From Betaproteobacteria bacterium (GTDB lineage Bacteria > Pseudomonadota > Gammaproteobacteria > Burkholderiales > Ga0077523), in NCBI GenBank assembly GCA_016713305.1, contig JADJPK010000010.1:234710-298709 (forward strand): a stretch of 64,000 nt of DNA. The letters run 5' to 3'. Shown piece after piece: positions 18,505-27,220 of this stretch. A program made the position numbers and the translations under genes. Numbering within the stretch: the first letter of the stretch is position 1; every line of letters starts with the position of its first letter. The notes under the pieces were generated by a model. That model was not told the origin of the DNA, ran no database searches, and was given only the letters and a program-made list of their open reading frames with translations.

Positions 18505-20273
18505 GAATGCTCCCTCTTCGCAAACGGACGGAAAGGAGTGCCCTCGCTCCAGACCGCCCAATTGAAGAATTCGACATAGTTGAGCCTCAGTCCGTGGACA
18601 ACTGCGCCCGCAGTCGCCAGGCCGAGATTGAAGGCGTGCCCGGCGATCAGAATTCCGCCGGCCAGCACAGCCCCGAATGCCGGCACGTGCTCTTCGACTG
18701 ACTGCGCCAGATCGTTGAACGCATCGCCGAGCTGCGCACCGGCCAGGGCGAGGGCAAACAACCGCAGGTACGAAAGCGTGTCGCCGACGGCCGTCAGGGC
18801 CCGGAATCCGAGTGCCAGCACCGCACTCGCTTTTTCCAGTATCGAACCTCGGCTCAGCGCGGTACCCAGCAGGGCAGTCGCACCGAGAACCAGCAGCACC
18901 CATCCGGCCGCTTCGAGACGCGCGCTGTCACGCAACGGTCCCTCGCCCAGCCAGAGCGTGGCGCCGCCAGCCAGGGTGAGCATCCAGCCCACCGCCAGGA
19001 TTGCCTCTGCGCTGGCGCGCCTGTGCCAGGCCGTGAACAGGTTGGCAAGGATGAGGTGGGCCACGCCGGTCAGCACGGCCACCCGCATCGCGACCGAAGC
19101 GTCCTGCAGGGGCAGCACGTGCAGGCGCCCCGCGACGCCGTCGGCCGCCGGCATCACGCCGAACCAGCTTCCACAGAGCGCTCCCCAGACGAAGGCGAAT
19201 CCCCCTGCGCCCCACGCGACGCCGGCAAGACCGCGGCGGAGAGGTGGCCGTCCGGAGTGACGGGAAGACAGCGCGAGCGCAGTCAGCCCCGCGAGCACGA
19301 CCAGTGCGTAGCCCGCATCGGCGAGCATCATGCCGAAGAACACGACGAAGCTCAGCGCCACGACGCCCGACGGATCCCAGACCGAGTAGGCGGGCGTGAG
19401 ATAGAAGCGCACCAGCGCGCGGCCGCCGGAACTCCATTCTGTTCCCTGCAGCAGCGTCGGCGGATTGTCGCCATCCACCGGCTCGCGGAAGACGGCCGCG
19501 CCGCCACGGTCACCCACGGCCCGCAGCAATGCGTCCCGATCCGCACGGGCAATCCAGCCTTCGACGACGAAGATCCCGTCGAACCGGTGGGGACCCGCTG
19601 CAACCGCCCGGCGCTCCGATTCGTCCTCGAATCTCGCCAGATCCCGTTCGAGCCGGCCGCTCCAGGCCGCCAGCGCGGCACGCTCCTCCTGCAGCGCAAT
19701 CATCCTTTCTTCCACCGTGTCGCGCCGCGCCCGGAGGGCGGACGGCCCCGGCCCGTCGACGGACACGGATCTTCCGGGCATGCCGGCGGGTTCTTCGCGG
19801 CCCGCCACGACGACGCACGCGATGTCCTTGTCTACGCCGGCCTGCTGCCACGCCACGTCCGGAGGAATCCGGGACAAGGCATCCCGCGGCATACGATAGA
19901 ACCAGAGATTCAATCCGCTCGACGACATCGCATCGCCATCGAAATCGCCCCACACGGCAAGCTCTCGCAGACGCACCGAAATGGAGTCGCGTTCTTCTGC
20001 GAGCCGGCGCAGTTCGTCCTTCACCGCCCCGACGCGGTCCTCCAGGACCGACGTCTCCGGTTCGCCGGCATCGTCGGTCACCGCGGGCGAGCGGGTGGGG
20101 GCGGCTCGAAGAAATGCAATGAGGCCACGGCGACTCGCGGAGTCGCTCCCGGTGTCACGGGCGGGCGGCGGATCCAGATGCATGCGACCGAAAGTCTGCA
20201 GTGCGTCCAGCACCGCCCAGCGGTCGCGTTCGCCACAGCAGACGGTCGCACGACTCAGGGCGGCAATGCTCAC
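18492..20273 (-). CDS. atpI: V-type ATP synthase subunit I (a-subunit)
   Basis: About 593 residues with an N-terminal cytoplasmic arm (VSIAALSRATVCCGERDRWAVLDAL onward, coiled coils) and a C-terminal membrane domain of seven to eight helices. The domain starts at VVALSFVVFFGMMLADAGYALVV and includes GDTLSYLRLFALALAG and the closing helix HGLRLNYVEFFNW. The conserved Arg in SYLRLFAL is the ion-channel arginine. I start at the GTG at 20273. The frame is open upstream into subunit D, so the database ORF would be a D-I fusion of about 793 residues; see the separate finding. Confidence 0.88.
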   Translation of the reverse strand: MSIAALSRATVCCGERDRWAVLDALQTFGRMHLDPPPARDTGSDSASRRGLIAFLRAAPTRSPAVTDDAGEPETSVLEDRVGAVKDELRRLAEERDSISVRLRELAVWGDFDGDAMSSSGLNLWFYRMPRDALSRIPPDVAWQQAGVDKDIACVVVAGREEPAGMPGRSVSVDGPGPSALRARRDTVEERMIALQEERAALAAWSGRLERDLARFEDESERRAVAAGPHRFDGIFVVEGWIARADRDALLRAVGDRGGAAVFREPVDGDNPPTLLQGTEWSSGGRALVRFYLTPAYSVWDPSGVVALSFVVFFGMMLADAGYALVVLAGLTALALSSRHSGRPPLRRGLAGVAWGAGGFAFVWGALCGSWFGVMPAADGVAGRLHVLPLQDASVAMRVAVLTGVAHLILANLFTAWHRRASAEAILAVGWMLTLAGGATLWLGEGPLRDSARLEAAGWVLLVLGATALLGTALSRGSILEKASAVLALGFRALTAVGDTLSYLRLFALALAGAQLGDAFNDLAQSVEEHVPAFGAVLAGGILIAGHAFNLGLATAGAVVHGLRLNYVEFFNWAVWSEGTPFRPFAKREHSCRI

Positions 20274-20873
20274 GCGTCCCCCCCGCCATGTGCCGTGCCG
20301 CTTCGCTTGCCTGGCACGGACGAGCGCATCGCGTCCGGCATCGGATATGGCGACGACAATGCGCCGGATGCTCGCTCGGACCTCGGGAATCAGCACGCGC
20401 TCGAACAGGTTCACGCGGCGTACGGTCTCCGTCAGGGCTTGTTCGAGGCGGGCAATCCGGATGCGTTCGACACGTTCCCGCACACCGAGGACCGTCAATG
20501 CGCGTGCGTACTCGACCAGTTCGTCGGTCCAGACGGGTGACGAGAGGAACCCCCGTTCCGCCAACCCGGACACGGTGACGCCGCTGATGCAGGGAAGCCT
20601 GATTCCGTAACGGAATTCGTGCGTCAGATTCACGGCCGTCACGTCGAGCGCAGGCAGTGCGGGCGACCGTGCCACCATGGGCACACTCCGGGCAGCGTCG
20701 TCCAGCGCCCGCTCACGTTCGCGTTCGATGGTGACCAGCCGCCGGCGGGCCACGCTCACCTCTTCCGAGATCTGGCGCCGCTTCATTTCGAGCGACGGCA
20801 GCACCGTCTCGTACCGGGCCAGTCCCTGCCGCAGCCGTGCCAGCGCTGCCCGATCGAGCCTGCCACCGTCCAT
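20274..20873 (-). CDS. atpD: V-type ATP synthase subunit D (open reading frame runs into I)
   Basis: About 196 residues of the central rotor shaft. It opens with LDRAALARLRQGLARYETVLPSLEMKRRQISEE, which fits the coiled-coil pattern L..L...L..A......LL..KR. The second long helix is RVNLFERVLIPEVRASIRRIVVAISDAGRDALVRARQAKRHG, the normal D C-terminus. No stop separates it from subunit I. Removing one base from the seven-base G run (plus-strand C run, 20278-20284) would end D with TGA overlapping the GTG of I. The start ATG lies four bases after the B stop. Confidence 0.85.
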
Positions 20874-20877
20874 TGCG

Positions 20878-22203
20878 TCAGAGGGGCGCCGAAACCGGCA
20901 AGTACTTGCGCAGGAGTGCCTCGCGCACCGGCAATTCCTCCGGGCTGAAGCACTCCGCCAGCAGCCGCCATCCATCGTCGAGCGACTGTTCCAGCGTCCG
21001 GCGGATCGACCGGTGCATGAACACGGCGCGGAAGCGCTCGGCGAACCGGAGCAGCCGCCGGTCCCGTCCCGTGAGGTCGAACGCCATGGACCGCTTCCGC
21101 TCGGCATCGGCGGCATCGGCGTACAGCTGCACCAGCGCGGTCGCGAGCGGTCCGTGATCCTCCCGCGTCGCGTGTCCGATCACGTGCTGCTTGAGACGGG
21201 ACAGCGAACCGAACGGATCGATCATTCCGTTGCGCAGATAGAGCTGGCCTTCGGTGATGTAGCCGGTGTTGTCGGGGATGGGGTGGGTGAGATCGCCTCC
21301 GGGCACGGTGGTGACCGCGAGAATCGTCACGGAACCGTGATCGCGAAAGTCGCAGGCACGCTCGTAGCGGCGCGCGAGCTGGGAATAGAGGTCGCCGGTG
21401 TATCCGCGTCCCGCAGGGATCCGCTCCAAGGCAAGCCCCACCTCGCGCAGTGCATCCGCATAGGCGGTCATGTCGGTCAGCAGGACCAGCACACGCTTGC
21501 CCGCATCCACCGCGAAACGCTCCGCGACGGTCAAGGCAAGGTCCGGCACCAGCAGCCGTTCCAGGACCGGGTCGCCGCCGAGATTGACGAACGAGACGGT
21601 GCGGTTTCGCACGCCCGCATCGTCGAACGAACGCAGGAAATACTGCGCATCGTCGAACGTGAGCCCGAGCCCGCCGAACACGACGACGTCCGCATCCGCC
21701 TGCAAACCGATCGTCGCCAGGAGTTCGTGCGCCGGCTCCCCCGGTGCGGCGAAGATCGGGAGCTTCTGGCTTTCGACCAAGCAGTTGAAGACATCCACCA
21801 TGGGAATGCCGGTGCGGATCATTCTTCTTGCGAGGGTGCGCTCCACCGGATTGACCGAAGGCCCCCCTGCCACGATCCGGGGCTCGGCTGCGAGCGCCGG
21901 GCCGCCGTCGGCGGGGCGGCCATCACCATGAAAGACCCGGCCCAGGATGTTGCCGGAGAAGGTCACTTCCATGGGACGTCCGAGGAAGCGGGTGCGGTCC
22001 CGCGTGGACAGACCGCGCGTGCCCGCGAACACCTGCAGAGACACCCGGTCGCCATCCAGCGCAACGACACGCGCGAGGCGCGCCGCGCTCCCGTCGCCGC
22101 CGACGGCGGCCATCTCCCCCAGGAAAGGGCCCCGGGCCCGCACCACGGCGACGTCGCCGATCAGCGCCTCGATTCCCGTGTGATACCAGCCAGTCCCCTG
22201 CAT
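20878..22203 (-). CDS. atpB: V/A-type ATP synthase subunit B
   Basis: A 441-residue nucleotide-binding, non-catalytic subunit. It has the N-terminal barrel and no Walker P-loop: the corresponding loop is IFAAPGEPAHELLATI, as expected for B. Family segments FSGNILGRVFHGDGRPADGGP, VLLTDMTAYADALREVG, GRGYTGDLYSQLARRYERA and IPDNTGYITEGQLYLRNG are present. The start ATG at 22203 is six bases after the exbD stop, which links the ATPase to the TonB/Exb genes. The C-terminal DDGWRLLAECFSPEEL pattern is typical of bacterial V-type B. Confidence 0.93.
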   Translation of the reverse strand: MQGTGWYHTGIEALIGDVAVVRARGPFLGEMAAVGGDGSAARLARVVALDGDRVSLQVFAGTRGLSTRDRTRFLGRPMEVTFSGNILGRVFHGDGRPADGGPALAAEPRIVAGGPSVNPVERTLARRMIRTGIPMVDVFNCLVESQKLPIFAAPGEPAHELLATIGLQADADVVVFGGLGLTFDDAQYFLRSFDDAGVRNRTVSFVNLGGDPVLERLLVPDLALTVAERFAVDAGKRVLVLLTDMTAYADALREVGLALERIPAGRGYTGDLYSQLARRYERACDFRDHGSVTILAVTTVPGGDLTHPIPDNTGYITEGQLYLRNGMIDPFGSLSRLKQHVIGHATREDHGPLATALVQLYADAADAERKRSMAFDLTGRDRRLLRFAERFRAVFMHRSIRRTLEQSLDDGWRLLAECFSPEELPVREALLRKYLPVSAPL

Positions 22204-22208
22204 GGGCG

Positions 22209-22613
22209 CTACCGGACCAGGTTCTGCGTGACGAGCCCCAGTTCGGTGATCTTCGCGCGCTTGAGCACGTCCAGCACCTCGATCATGCGCTGGTACTGGA
22301 TGCGGGAATCGCCCTTCACCACCACCGGCAACTTGGGATCCGCCGCACGGTACTGCATGAGCTTCGACTCGAGCTGCGCCAGCGTGACGACTTCCGTGCC
22401 CAGATACACACGGCCGTCGGCATCGACCGTCACGGCCTTCGTCTTCGGTTTGGCGAGGCTCGGGGAACTGCTGGCCTTGGGCAGGCTGACCGCGATGCCC
22501 TGTACCGTCGCCGTGGCCATGATGATGAAGACGATGAGCAGGTTCCACGCGAGATCCATAAGGGGCGTGACGTTGAGCTCGTCGTACAGCTTGGTAGGCG
22601 TCGAGAAGAGCAT
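22209..22613 (-). CDS. exbD: ExbD/TolR-family biopolymer transport protein
   Basis: A 134-residue protein with a short cytoplasmic N-terminus and one transmembrane helix (LMDLAWNLLIVFIIMATA) carrying the functional Asp in LMDLAWN. A periplasmic domain follows, ending in RMIEVLDVLKRAKITELGLVTQ. With ExbB it forms the ion-driven motor that energises TonB. The ATG is two bases after the exbB stop. A larger open frame in this phase extends leftwards into exbB but is non-coding there. Confidence 0.9.
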   Translation of the reverse strand: MLFSTPTKLYDELNVTPLMDLAWNLLIVFIIMATATVQGIAVSLPKASSSPSLAKPKTKAVTVDADGRVYLGTEVVTLAQLESKLMQYRAADPKLPVVVKGDSRIQYQRMIEVLDVLKRAKITELGLVTQNLVR

Positions 22614-22615
22614 GA

Positions 22616-24409
22616 TCAGTCCTCGAAGTCGGCGGCAAGCCGGGCCACCAGACCCTCTGCGAAGACCTGCAAGGCCAGCGTCATCTCGCGGATCTTCGTG
22701 CCCAGGTGGTTGTAGGCGAACATGACCGGGATCGCCACCACGAGACCCGCCACGGTGGTCGTGAGCGCGGCGGCCACGCCGGGCGCGATGGTGTTCACGT
22801 TGACGTCGCCCACGAGTGCGATGGTGCCGAAGGTGATCATGATGCCGACGACCGTGCCAAGGAGCCCGAGGAACGGCGCTCCGCTGATGGCCAGCGTGAG
22901 CCGGACCATGCCGCGATTCATCCCGTTGACGGCTTCCACCAGCGACTGATCCACGGCGGATTTCAGCATCTGCAGCTCGTGCGGCTTGAGCAGACGCCCA
23001 TGGTCGGGGCCGGACCGCTGCTCGAGGCGGTCCAGCGCTGCCACGCCGTTCGAGTACATCGCGTAGACGAGGGAACCGTCGAAGGCGCCCGCGTCCGGTT
23101 CCTCGCCCTGGACGCCGGCCAGGTCGCGCAGGCTCGCGGCGGACCGGAACCGTTCGAGGAATGCACGGTCCGCCGCGGCCGCGCGCGCGAGCTCGACTTG
23201 CTTGGAGACGGTGGCGCCTCCCGCGACGGTGCCGAGAACGACGATGCAGCCGATGATCACCCATCCGTCCAGGCTCACCGACCGGATCAGCACCCGGAGA
23301 ACCTCCACGTACGAGCCGGCCGTCCCTGCTTCTTCCGCGATCACGGTGGCGAGGCGGCTGTCGGCGAACTGCTGCGCGGCGAGCGCAATCCACTCGGCGG
23401 GGCGCGCCAGACCGTCTACGCGCAACTCGTCGAGCGCTCCCGCGAACCCCGGCCGGTCGCCATGGGCGCCGAGCACGATGTCGCCCTGCACTCCCGGAAG
23501 TCCTTCGGGGAGTTCGGCCTCCAGCTTTCCATCGCGATAGATTGCCGTCCGTTGCGTGGTGACGACGACGGCAACGTGGTGCCAGGTGCCCGTTTCGACG
23601 GTTGCCTTCCCGGGCAGGGCGACGACCGTTCCGTCCGGGCGCTTCCACCGCGCGACGATGCTCTTTCCTTCGAGCGCGATCTCGAAAGGTCCCTGGGTGA
23701 ACACGGCACCCTGCTGATCCGAGACGCTGCGCAGCCACAGGCTCGCGGTGAATCCGTGCTCCTGCGCCCAGGCAGTGGACGGGGCTGCGGGAATCACGAC
23801 GGCGGACTTGGAATCGAACGAAACGGCGCTCCCGATGACACCGGGCTCGCCGGAGCGTGCCGTGCTCGCGGAAGCGTGGTTGCCATAGGCGCTCGAGTCC
23901 CGGGGCAGGGTCTCGTCCACGGAAAAGTGGAACACGCCCGCAGTGGCCGGATCGTAGGTGCCGCCCGCATCGGATCCGGGCGAGGCCTTGGGATTGCCGT
24001 GATACATCCAGATCGATTCCGGCCTGGATCCGAGGGCGGGAAGCAGCACCCAGACGACGGCCATTTCCTCCGGACCGCTGAACTTCTCGATATGGAACTT
24101 CAGAGGCGTGGCATCGTCGCCCGCCACGAATCGAACGTCGGCTCCGTCCGGACGCGCATCGGCAAAACTGAAATTCGCAAGCGTGAGCCTGAGGGGTATC
24201 GCAACGAGGGCGACCGGAGAACCCGGCAGCGCCACTCCAGCGGCAGAGGCATCGACCACGATCTTCTTGCGATAGGCCCACTCGCCGTTCCACCAGCCCC
24301 ATGCCGGCTCCGCGGCGCCGAGCAGTGCCAGGAGCGTTGCAAGCAGCGTGAGAAACGCTCCGAGATTCGGGCGCGAACGCGAGGCCGCTGCCGGGAGATT
24401 GCCAGTCAC
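22616..24409 (-). CDS. exbB: ExbB/TolQ-type proton channel with periplasmic DUF2341 and LamG domains
   Basis: A 597-residue multidomain motor protein. After a signal sequence come a DUF2341 module (WWNGEWAYRKKIVVDAS at about 40-150) and a concanavalin-like LamG domain (VFHFSVDETLPRDSSAYGNHA to DGDIVLGAHGDRPGFAGALDELRVDG, about 165-330). A transmembrane helix (WVIIGCIVVLGTVAGGATV) follows, and then the MotA/TolQ/ExbB domain with FLGLLGTVVGIMITF and TTTVAGLVVAIPVMFAYN. It starts at a GTG overlapping the tonB TGA as GTGA. The sugar-binding-type ectodomain is an addition to standard ExbB (about 240 residues), known in other large DUF2341 ExbB proteins but of unknown purpose. Confidence 0.88.
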   Translation of the reverse strand: MTGNLPAAASRSRPNLGAFLTLLATLLALLGAAEPAWGWWNGEWAYRKKIVVDASAAGVALPGSPVALVAIPLRLTLANFSFADARPDGADVRFVAGDDATPLKFHIEKFSGPEEMAVVWVLLPALGSRPESIWMYHGNPKASPGSDAGGTYDPATAGVFHFSVDETLPRDSSAYGNHASASTARSGEPGVIGSAVSFDSKSAVVIPAAPSTAWAQEHGFTASLWLRSVSDQQGAVFTQGPFEIALEGKSIVARWKRPDGTVVALPGKATVETGTWHHVAVVVTTQRTAIYRDGKLEAELPEGLPGVQGDIVLGAHGDRPGFAGALDELRVDGLARPAEWIALAAQQFADSRLATVIAEEAGTAGSYVEVLRVLIRSVSLDGWVIIGCIVVLGTVAGGATVSKQVELARAAAADRAFLERFRSAASLRDLAGVQGEEPDAGAFDGSLVYAMYSNGVAALDRLEQRSGPDHGRLLKPHELQMLKSAVDQSLVEAVNGMNRGMVRLTLAISGAPFLGLLGTVVGIMITFGTIALVGDVNVNTIAPGVAAALTTTVAGLVVAIPVMFAYNHLGTKIREMTLALQVFAEGLVARLAADFED

Positions 24410-25161
24410 TGTAGTTTGAACTCGATGGGTACGATCACGGTGAAATTGCGCCCGATCACTTCCTCGGGCGGCTCCGGCAACGAACGCAGCCGGCGCAGCT
24501 TCGCGAGGGCTTCGTCATCGAGCGCGGAGACGCCGCTGGACCGCGCCAATGCCACCTGCACGATCTTCGCGTCCGCGGACACGAGTACTTCGACGAGCGC
24601 CGTTCCTTCGCGCCCGTCCTGCTGCGCGCGCCGGGGATAGACCTGGTCCCGGCTCAACCGCTTCGACAGGGCGATCACGTAGCGCTCCAGCGCCTGCGGA
24701 TCGACGATCGTCGCCGTCCCTGCACCGCCCCCGAGCCCGCGAACGCCTGTCGAAGAACCGCGCGCATTGGGATCGGTGACACCAGGCTGCCGGCCGACGA
24801 GGCCGAACGAGTCCTGGCCCGGGCTCGTGTCGCCCTCCATTCCCAGGCCTTCTGCAGCAGAGCCGGCATCCGGCGACCCGAGGTGGGCGGCGGGAGGCAC
24901 AGCGGCAATCTCCGGAACGGCGAAATCCTCCTGAGGAACAGGACGCGGCGGGACTTCCACATGGGTCTCCGGCACCGGCACGGGGGGAATCGCCGGCGCA
25001 GGCGCGGGAGGTGCGAGCAAGGTGATCCGCATCGCGTCCCGATGCCAGGCGGCCCCGGGCGAGTCGACCACGTGCTTGAACGCGACGGCCCCCGATGCCA
25101 CGAGCGTCGCGGCACCCAGCCAGTAGGCCCGTGTCCAGAAGGCCGGCGAGTTCATCCTCAT
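24406..25161 (-). CDS. tonB: TonB-family energy transducer
   Basis: A 251-residue protein with an N-terminal anchor (FWTRAYWLGAATLVASGAVAF). A Pro/Val/Glu-rich spacer follows (PAPAPAIPPVPVPETHVEVP), then a C-terminal TonB domain with YPRRAQQDGREGTALVEVLVSADAKI and the ASGVSALDDEALAKLRRL-like segment. It links the Exb motor to outer-membrane receptors; no receptor is encoded nearby. The start could be 25161 or the ATG six bases later. It is the first gene of the ten-gene run, and the region upstream (25162-25406) carries its promoter and that of the divergent dioxygenase. Confidence 0.85.
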   Translation of the reverse strand: MRMNSPAFWTRAYWLGAATLVASGAVAFKHVVDSPGAAWHRDAMRITLLAPPAPAPAIPPVPVPETHVEVPPRPVPQEDFAVPEIAAVPPAAHLGSPDAGSAAEGLGMEGDTSPGQDSFGLVGRQPGVTDPNARGSSTGVRGLGGGAGTATIVDPQALERYVIALSKRLSRDQVYPRRAQQDGREGTALVEVLVSADAKIVQVALARSSGVSALDDEALAKLRRLRSLPEPPEEVIGRNFTVIVPIEFKLQ

Positions 25162-25406
25162 GGCAGAGACGTTGCCAGATTCCCCTGCCCGCTTCTCGGG
25201 AGTTACTCCCGTGTCATCAAGGGAATTGTTCGCAGGTCCGTCGCACTTTTGATTTCGCTCAAACGAAGTCCCGCGCAGGGAGCCCGCGACCAGGCGAGAC
25301 ATCGCTGGATCGTAGGGGGAGCCGGCCGGCAGGGATCCTGTCCGCCGATGCGTGGCTCCCGCCCACCGCCCGGGATAAACTCCAGGGGAGGCGAATCGGG
25401 GGCGGC

Positions 25407-26096
25407 GTGGAAGCAGTCGACAGGGTGAACGAGGGCGCGGGCATTCGGGACCCGCAGAGGCGGCGATGGGTGGCAACGGGCTGCGGCATCGCAGCCGTCC
25501 TGGCTTGCGCGCCGGCTCTGGCGGCGCTCCCCCTTACTCCCTCGCAGATGCGCGGCCCCTTCTACCCGGCGACCCTGCCGCTGGACCGCGACAATGATCT
25601 CGTGACCATGGCAGGGCGCCCGGGTGTCGCGCACGGAACCATTCTGGATATTGCCGGACACGTCGTGGATGCCGCCGGAAAGCCCATCGACGGGGTGCGG
25701 CTGGAAATCTGGCAGGTCAACGGCCACGGCCGGTATCACCATCCCGACGACGATTCGGATCTGCCTGTGGACCCGAATTTCCAGGGATTCGGCAGCACGG
25801 TTTCGGACGCTGGCGGCGCTTATCGCTTCCGCACCGTCCGGCCTCTGCCGTACCCCGGGCGTGCTCCCCACGTTCATTTCGCGGTAAAGGTTCCGGGGCA
25901 ACAGACGTTCTATACCCAGATGTATCTGCGCGGCGCTCCGGAGAACGCGACGGACTTCCTGCTGAACGGCATCGAGGACCGGCGGGCGAGGCAGTTGCTC
26001 GTCGTCCGGCTGGAGCCGTCTCCGAATCCCGGCAGCGCCCTCCTGGGCCGATTCGACATCGTCCTGGGGATCACCCCCGCCAACGGAAAACCTTGA
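25407..26096 (+). CDS. exported intradiol ring-cleavage dioxygenase
   Basis: The roughly 229-residue protein has the four non-haem Fe(III) ligands of the protocatechuate 3,4-dioxygenase family: Tyr in GRYHHPDD, Tyr in PLPYPGR, and the two His of APHVHF. GPFYP is near the mature N-terminus. The leader QRRRWVATGCGIAAVLACAPALAAL carries an RR motif and looks like a Sec or Tat signal peptide, so the enzyme is probably periplasmic. The GTG at 25407 is my choice; the GTG at 25425 is possible. Its stop overlaps the YdcH start (TGATG). The substrate is unclear, since no other aromatic-catabolism genes adjoin. Confidence 0.8.
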   Translation: MEAVDRVNEGAGIRDPQRRRWVATGCGIAAVLACAPALAALPLTPSQMRGPFYPATLPLDRDNDLVTMAGRPGVAHGTILDIAGHVVDAAGKPIDGVRLEIWQVNGHGRYHHPDDDSDLPVDPNFQGFGSTVSDAGGAYRFRTVRPLPYPGRAPHVHFAVKVPGQQTFYTQMYLRGAPENATDFLLNGIEDRRARQLLVVRLEPSPNPGSALLGRFDIVLGITPANGKP

Positions 26097-26308
26097 TGGA
26101 TGGCGAACCGGAAGCCTTCGAAGCGATCCTGCACCGCCTGGAGGCGCTGCGCATGGAACACCGCGATCTGGATCAGGCCATCGCGCGTCTGGGGGAAACC
26201 CCGTTGCACGACGAACTGCAGTTGAAGCGGCTGAAGCGCCGCAAGCTGCTGCTCAAGGACCAGATGTCGTGGCTGGAGCGGCAGCTCGACCCCGACACGC
26301 CGGCCTGA
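26096..26308 (+). CDS. YdcH/DUF465-family small protein
   Basis: A 70-residue, charged, all-helical protein with the DUF465 heptad pattern LHRLEALRMEHRDLDQAIARL and the closing LKRLKRRKLLLKDQMSWLERQL. The function of this widespread proteobacterial family is unknown. It is translationally coupled to the dioxygenase by a TGATG overlap, although YdcH-type genes usually occur alone, so functional linkage is doubtful. Confidence 0.82.
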   Translation: MDGEPEAFEAILHRLEALRMEHRDLDQAIARLGETPLHDELQLKRLKRRKLLLKDQMSWLERQLDPDTPA

Positions 26309-26354
26309 GGGGTCCGCACGGGCGGCTTTCCGGCCCGCCCGCTCGGTCCGCGGA

Positions 26355-26651
26355 TCAGCGGGCGACCTTGTAGTACTTCTCTGCCAGGTAGTCGGCCACG
26401 CTCTCGATGTCGTGGGCCGACCAGCGCAGCTTGGCGTTGCCCTGCCAGCGCTCCACCTGCTGCCGGATCTCCATGTAGTTGTTGGCCACGCGGTCGTCGC
26501 GACCATACAGCTCGGGCGAATGGCACATGATGCAGAACGTGTCGTGCAGGGCGGCGCCCCGTTCGAGATCGCCGGCACCGGCGGCGAATGGCATCATCGA
26601 CAGGACGGCCGCTGCTCCCGCGATCAGCATTCCCTCAAAACGCATTTGCAT
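26355..26651 (-). CDS. small c-type cytochrome
   Basis: A 98-residue periplasmic protein with a signal peptide (MQMRFEGMLIAGAAAVLSMMPFAAGAG). It has one haem site, Cys40-Ile-Met-Cys43-His44, and a C-terminal helix SVADYLAEKYYKVAR, the class I monohaem pattern. The more upstream in-frame codons give an implausible leader, so I start at 26651. It may accept electrons from the PQQ enzymes further right, but there is no direct operon link. Confidence 0.82.
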   Translation of the reverse strand: MQMRFEGMLIAGAAAVLSMMPFAAGAGDLERGAALHDTFCIMCHSPELYGRDDRVANNYMEIRQQVERWQGNAKLRWSAHDIESVADYLAEKYYKVAR

Positions 26652-26800
26652 GTTCGAATCATCTCCTGAACGAGCGGAATCGCCCGGGGCAAGAGGTCCG
26701 GGCGTCTTGCGATGCCGGGCCGGAGCCTCCTGGGGCGACCTTGCGCTCTGGCGGCACACCGCCTGAAACCTGCTGCCAGTTGAGCACTCTAAAGTTGGTC

Positions 26801-27220
26801 ATGTCAACACGGTCCGCCCTCGTCTTGTTCCTCGCCGCTTCGTTTGTCATCGCCGCCGGCAGCCAGCTTGCCGTCAATGCGCTGTCTTTCCTTTCCGCGC
26901 AATGGACCGGGGGTGTCGATGCGGCCGCGCCCGTGGCGGGAGCCATCTTTGCTCCTTTCGCCCTGCTGGCTCTCGTCGTGCCCCTGTGCGCGGCGCCCCT
27001 GGGCATGAGGCTCGCCCGGATGGAGGAAGGCGCCGGTCTGCGGCCGGGCTGGACCGTCCTGGGCATTCTGGTCCTGGTCGAGACAGGCACCGCGCTGGCC
27101 AGGGCAGCCGCGGGCCTGGATGCGCTGAGGTCGCCCTGGCTGCTGCACGTGCTGATGACGGCCTATGCAGTCGCAGCGGCTCTTCTGATTCGACGGAGAA
27201 CTCAACGTGTTCCAAGCTGA
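26801..27220 (+). CDS. four-helix membrane protein of unknown function
   Basis: A 139-residue protein with four predicted transmembrane helices (around residues 6-26, 46-66, 84-102 and 115-131) and a basic C-terminus (LLIRRRTQRVPS). It resembles no family that I recognise. The reading frame overlaps the next gene, a lipoprotein, by fourteen bases, which argues for a real two-gene unit. Confidence 0.6.
   Translation: MSTRSALVLFLAASFVIAAGSQLAVNALSFLSAQWTGGVDAAAPVAGAIFAPFALLALVVPLCAAPLGMRLARMEEGAGLRPGWTVLGILVLVETGTALARAAAGLDALRSPWLLHVLMTAYAVAAALLIRRRTQRVPS

Noticed and set aside
20270..20300. A genuine D-I fusion subunit as the preferred reading
   Set aside because: The G7 run, the perfectly placed GTGA overlap after a one-base deletion and the other indels in the window favour an error. 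Kept only as a finding.
20677..22725. Plus-strand frame of 682 codons across V-ATPase B
   Set aside because: It is antisense to well-conserved subunit B and exbD and has no family signal.
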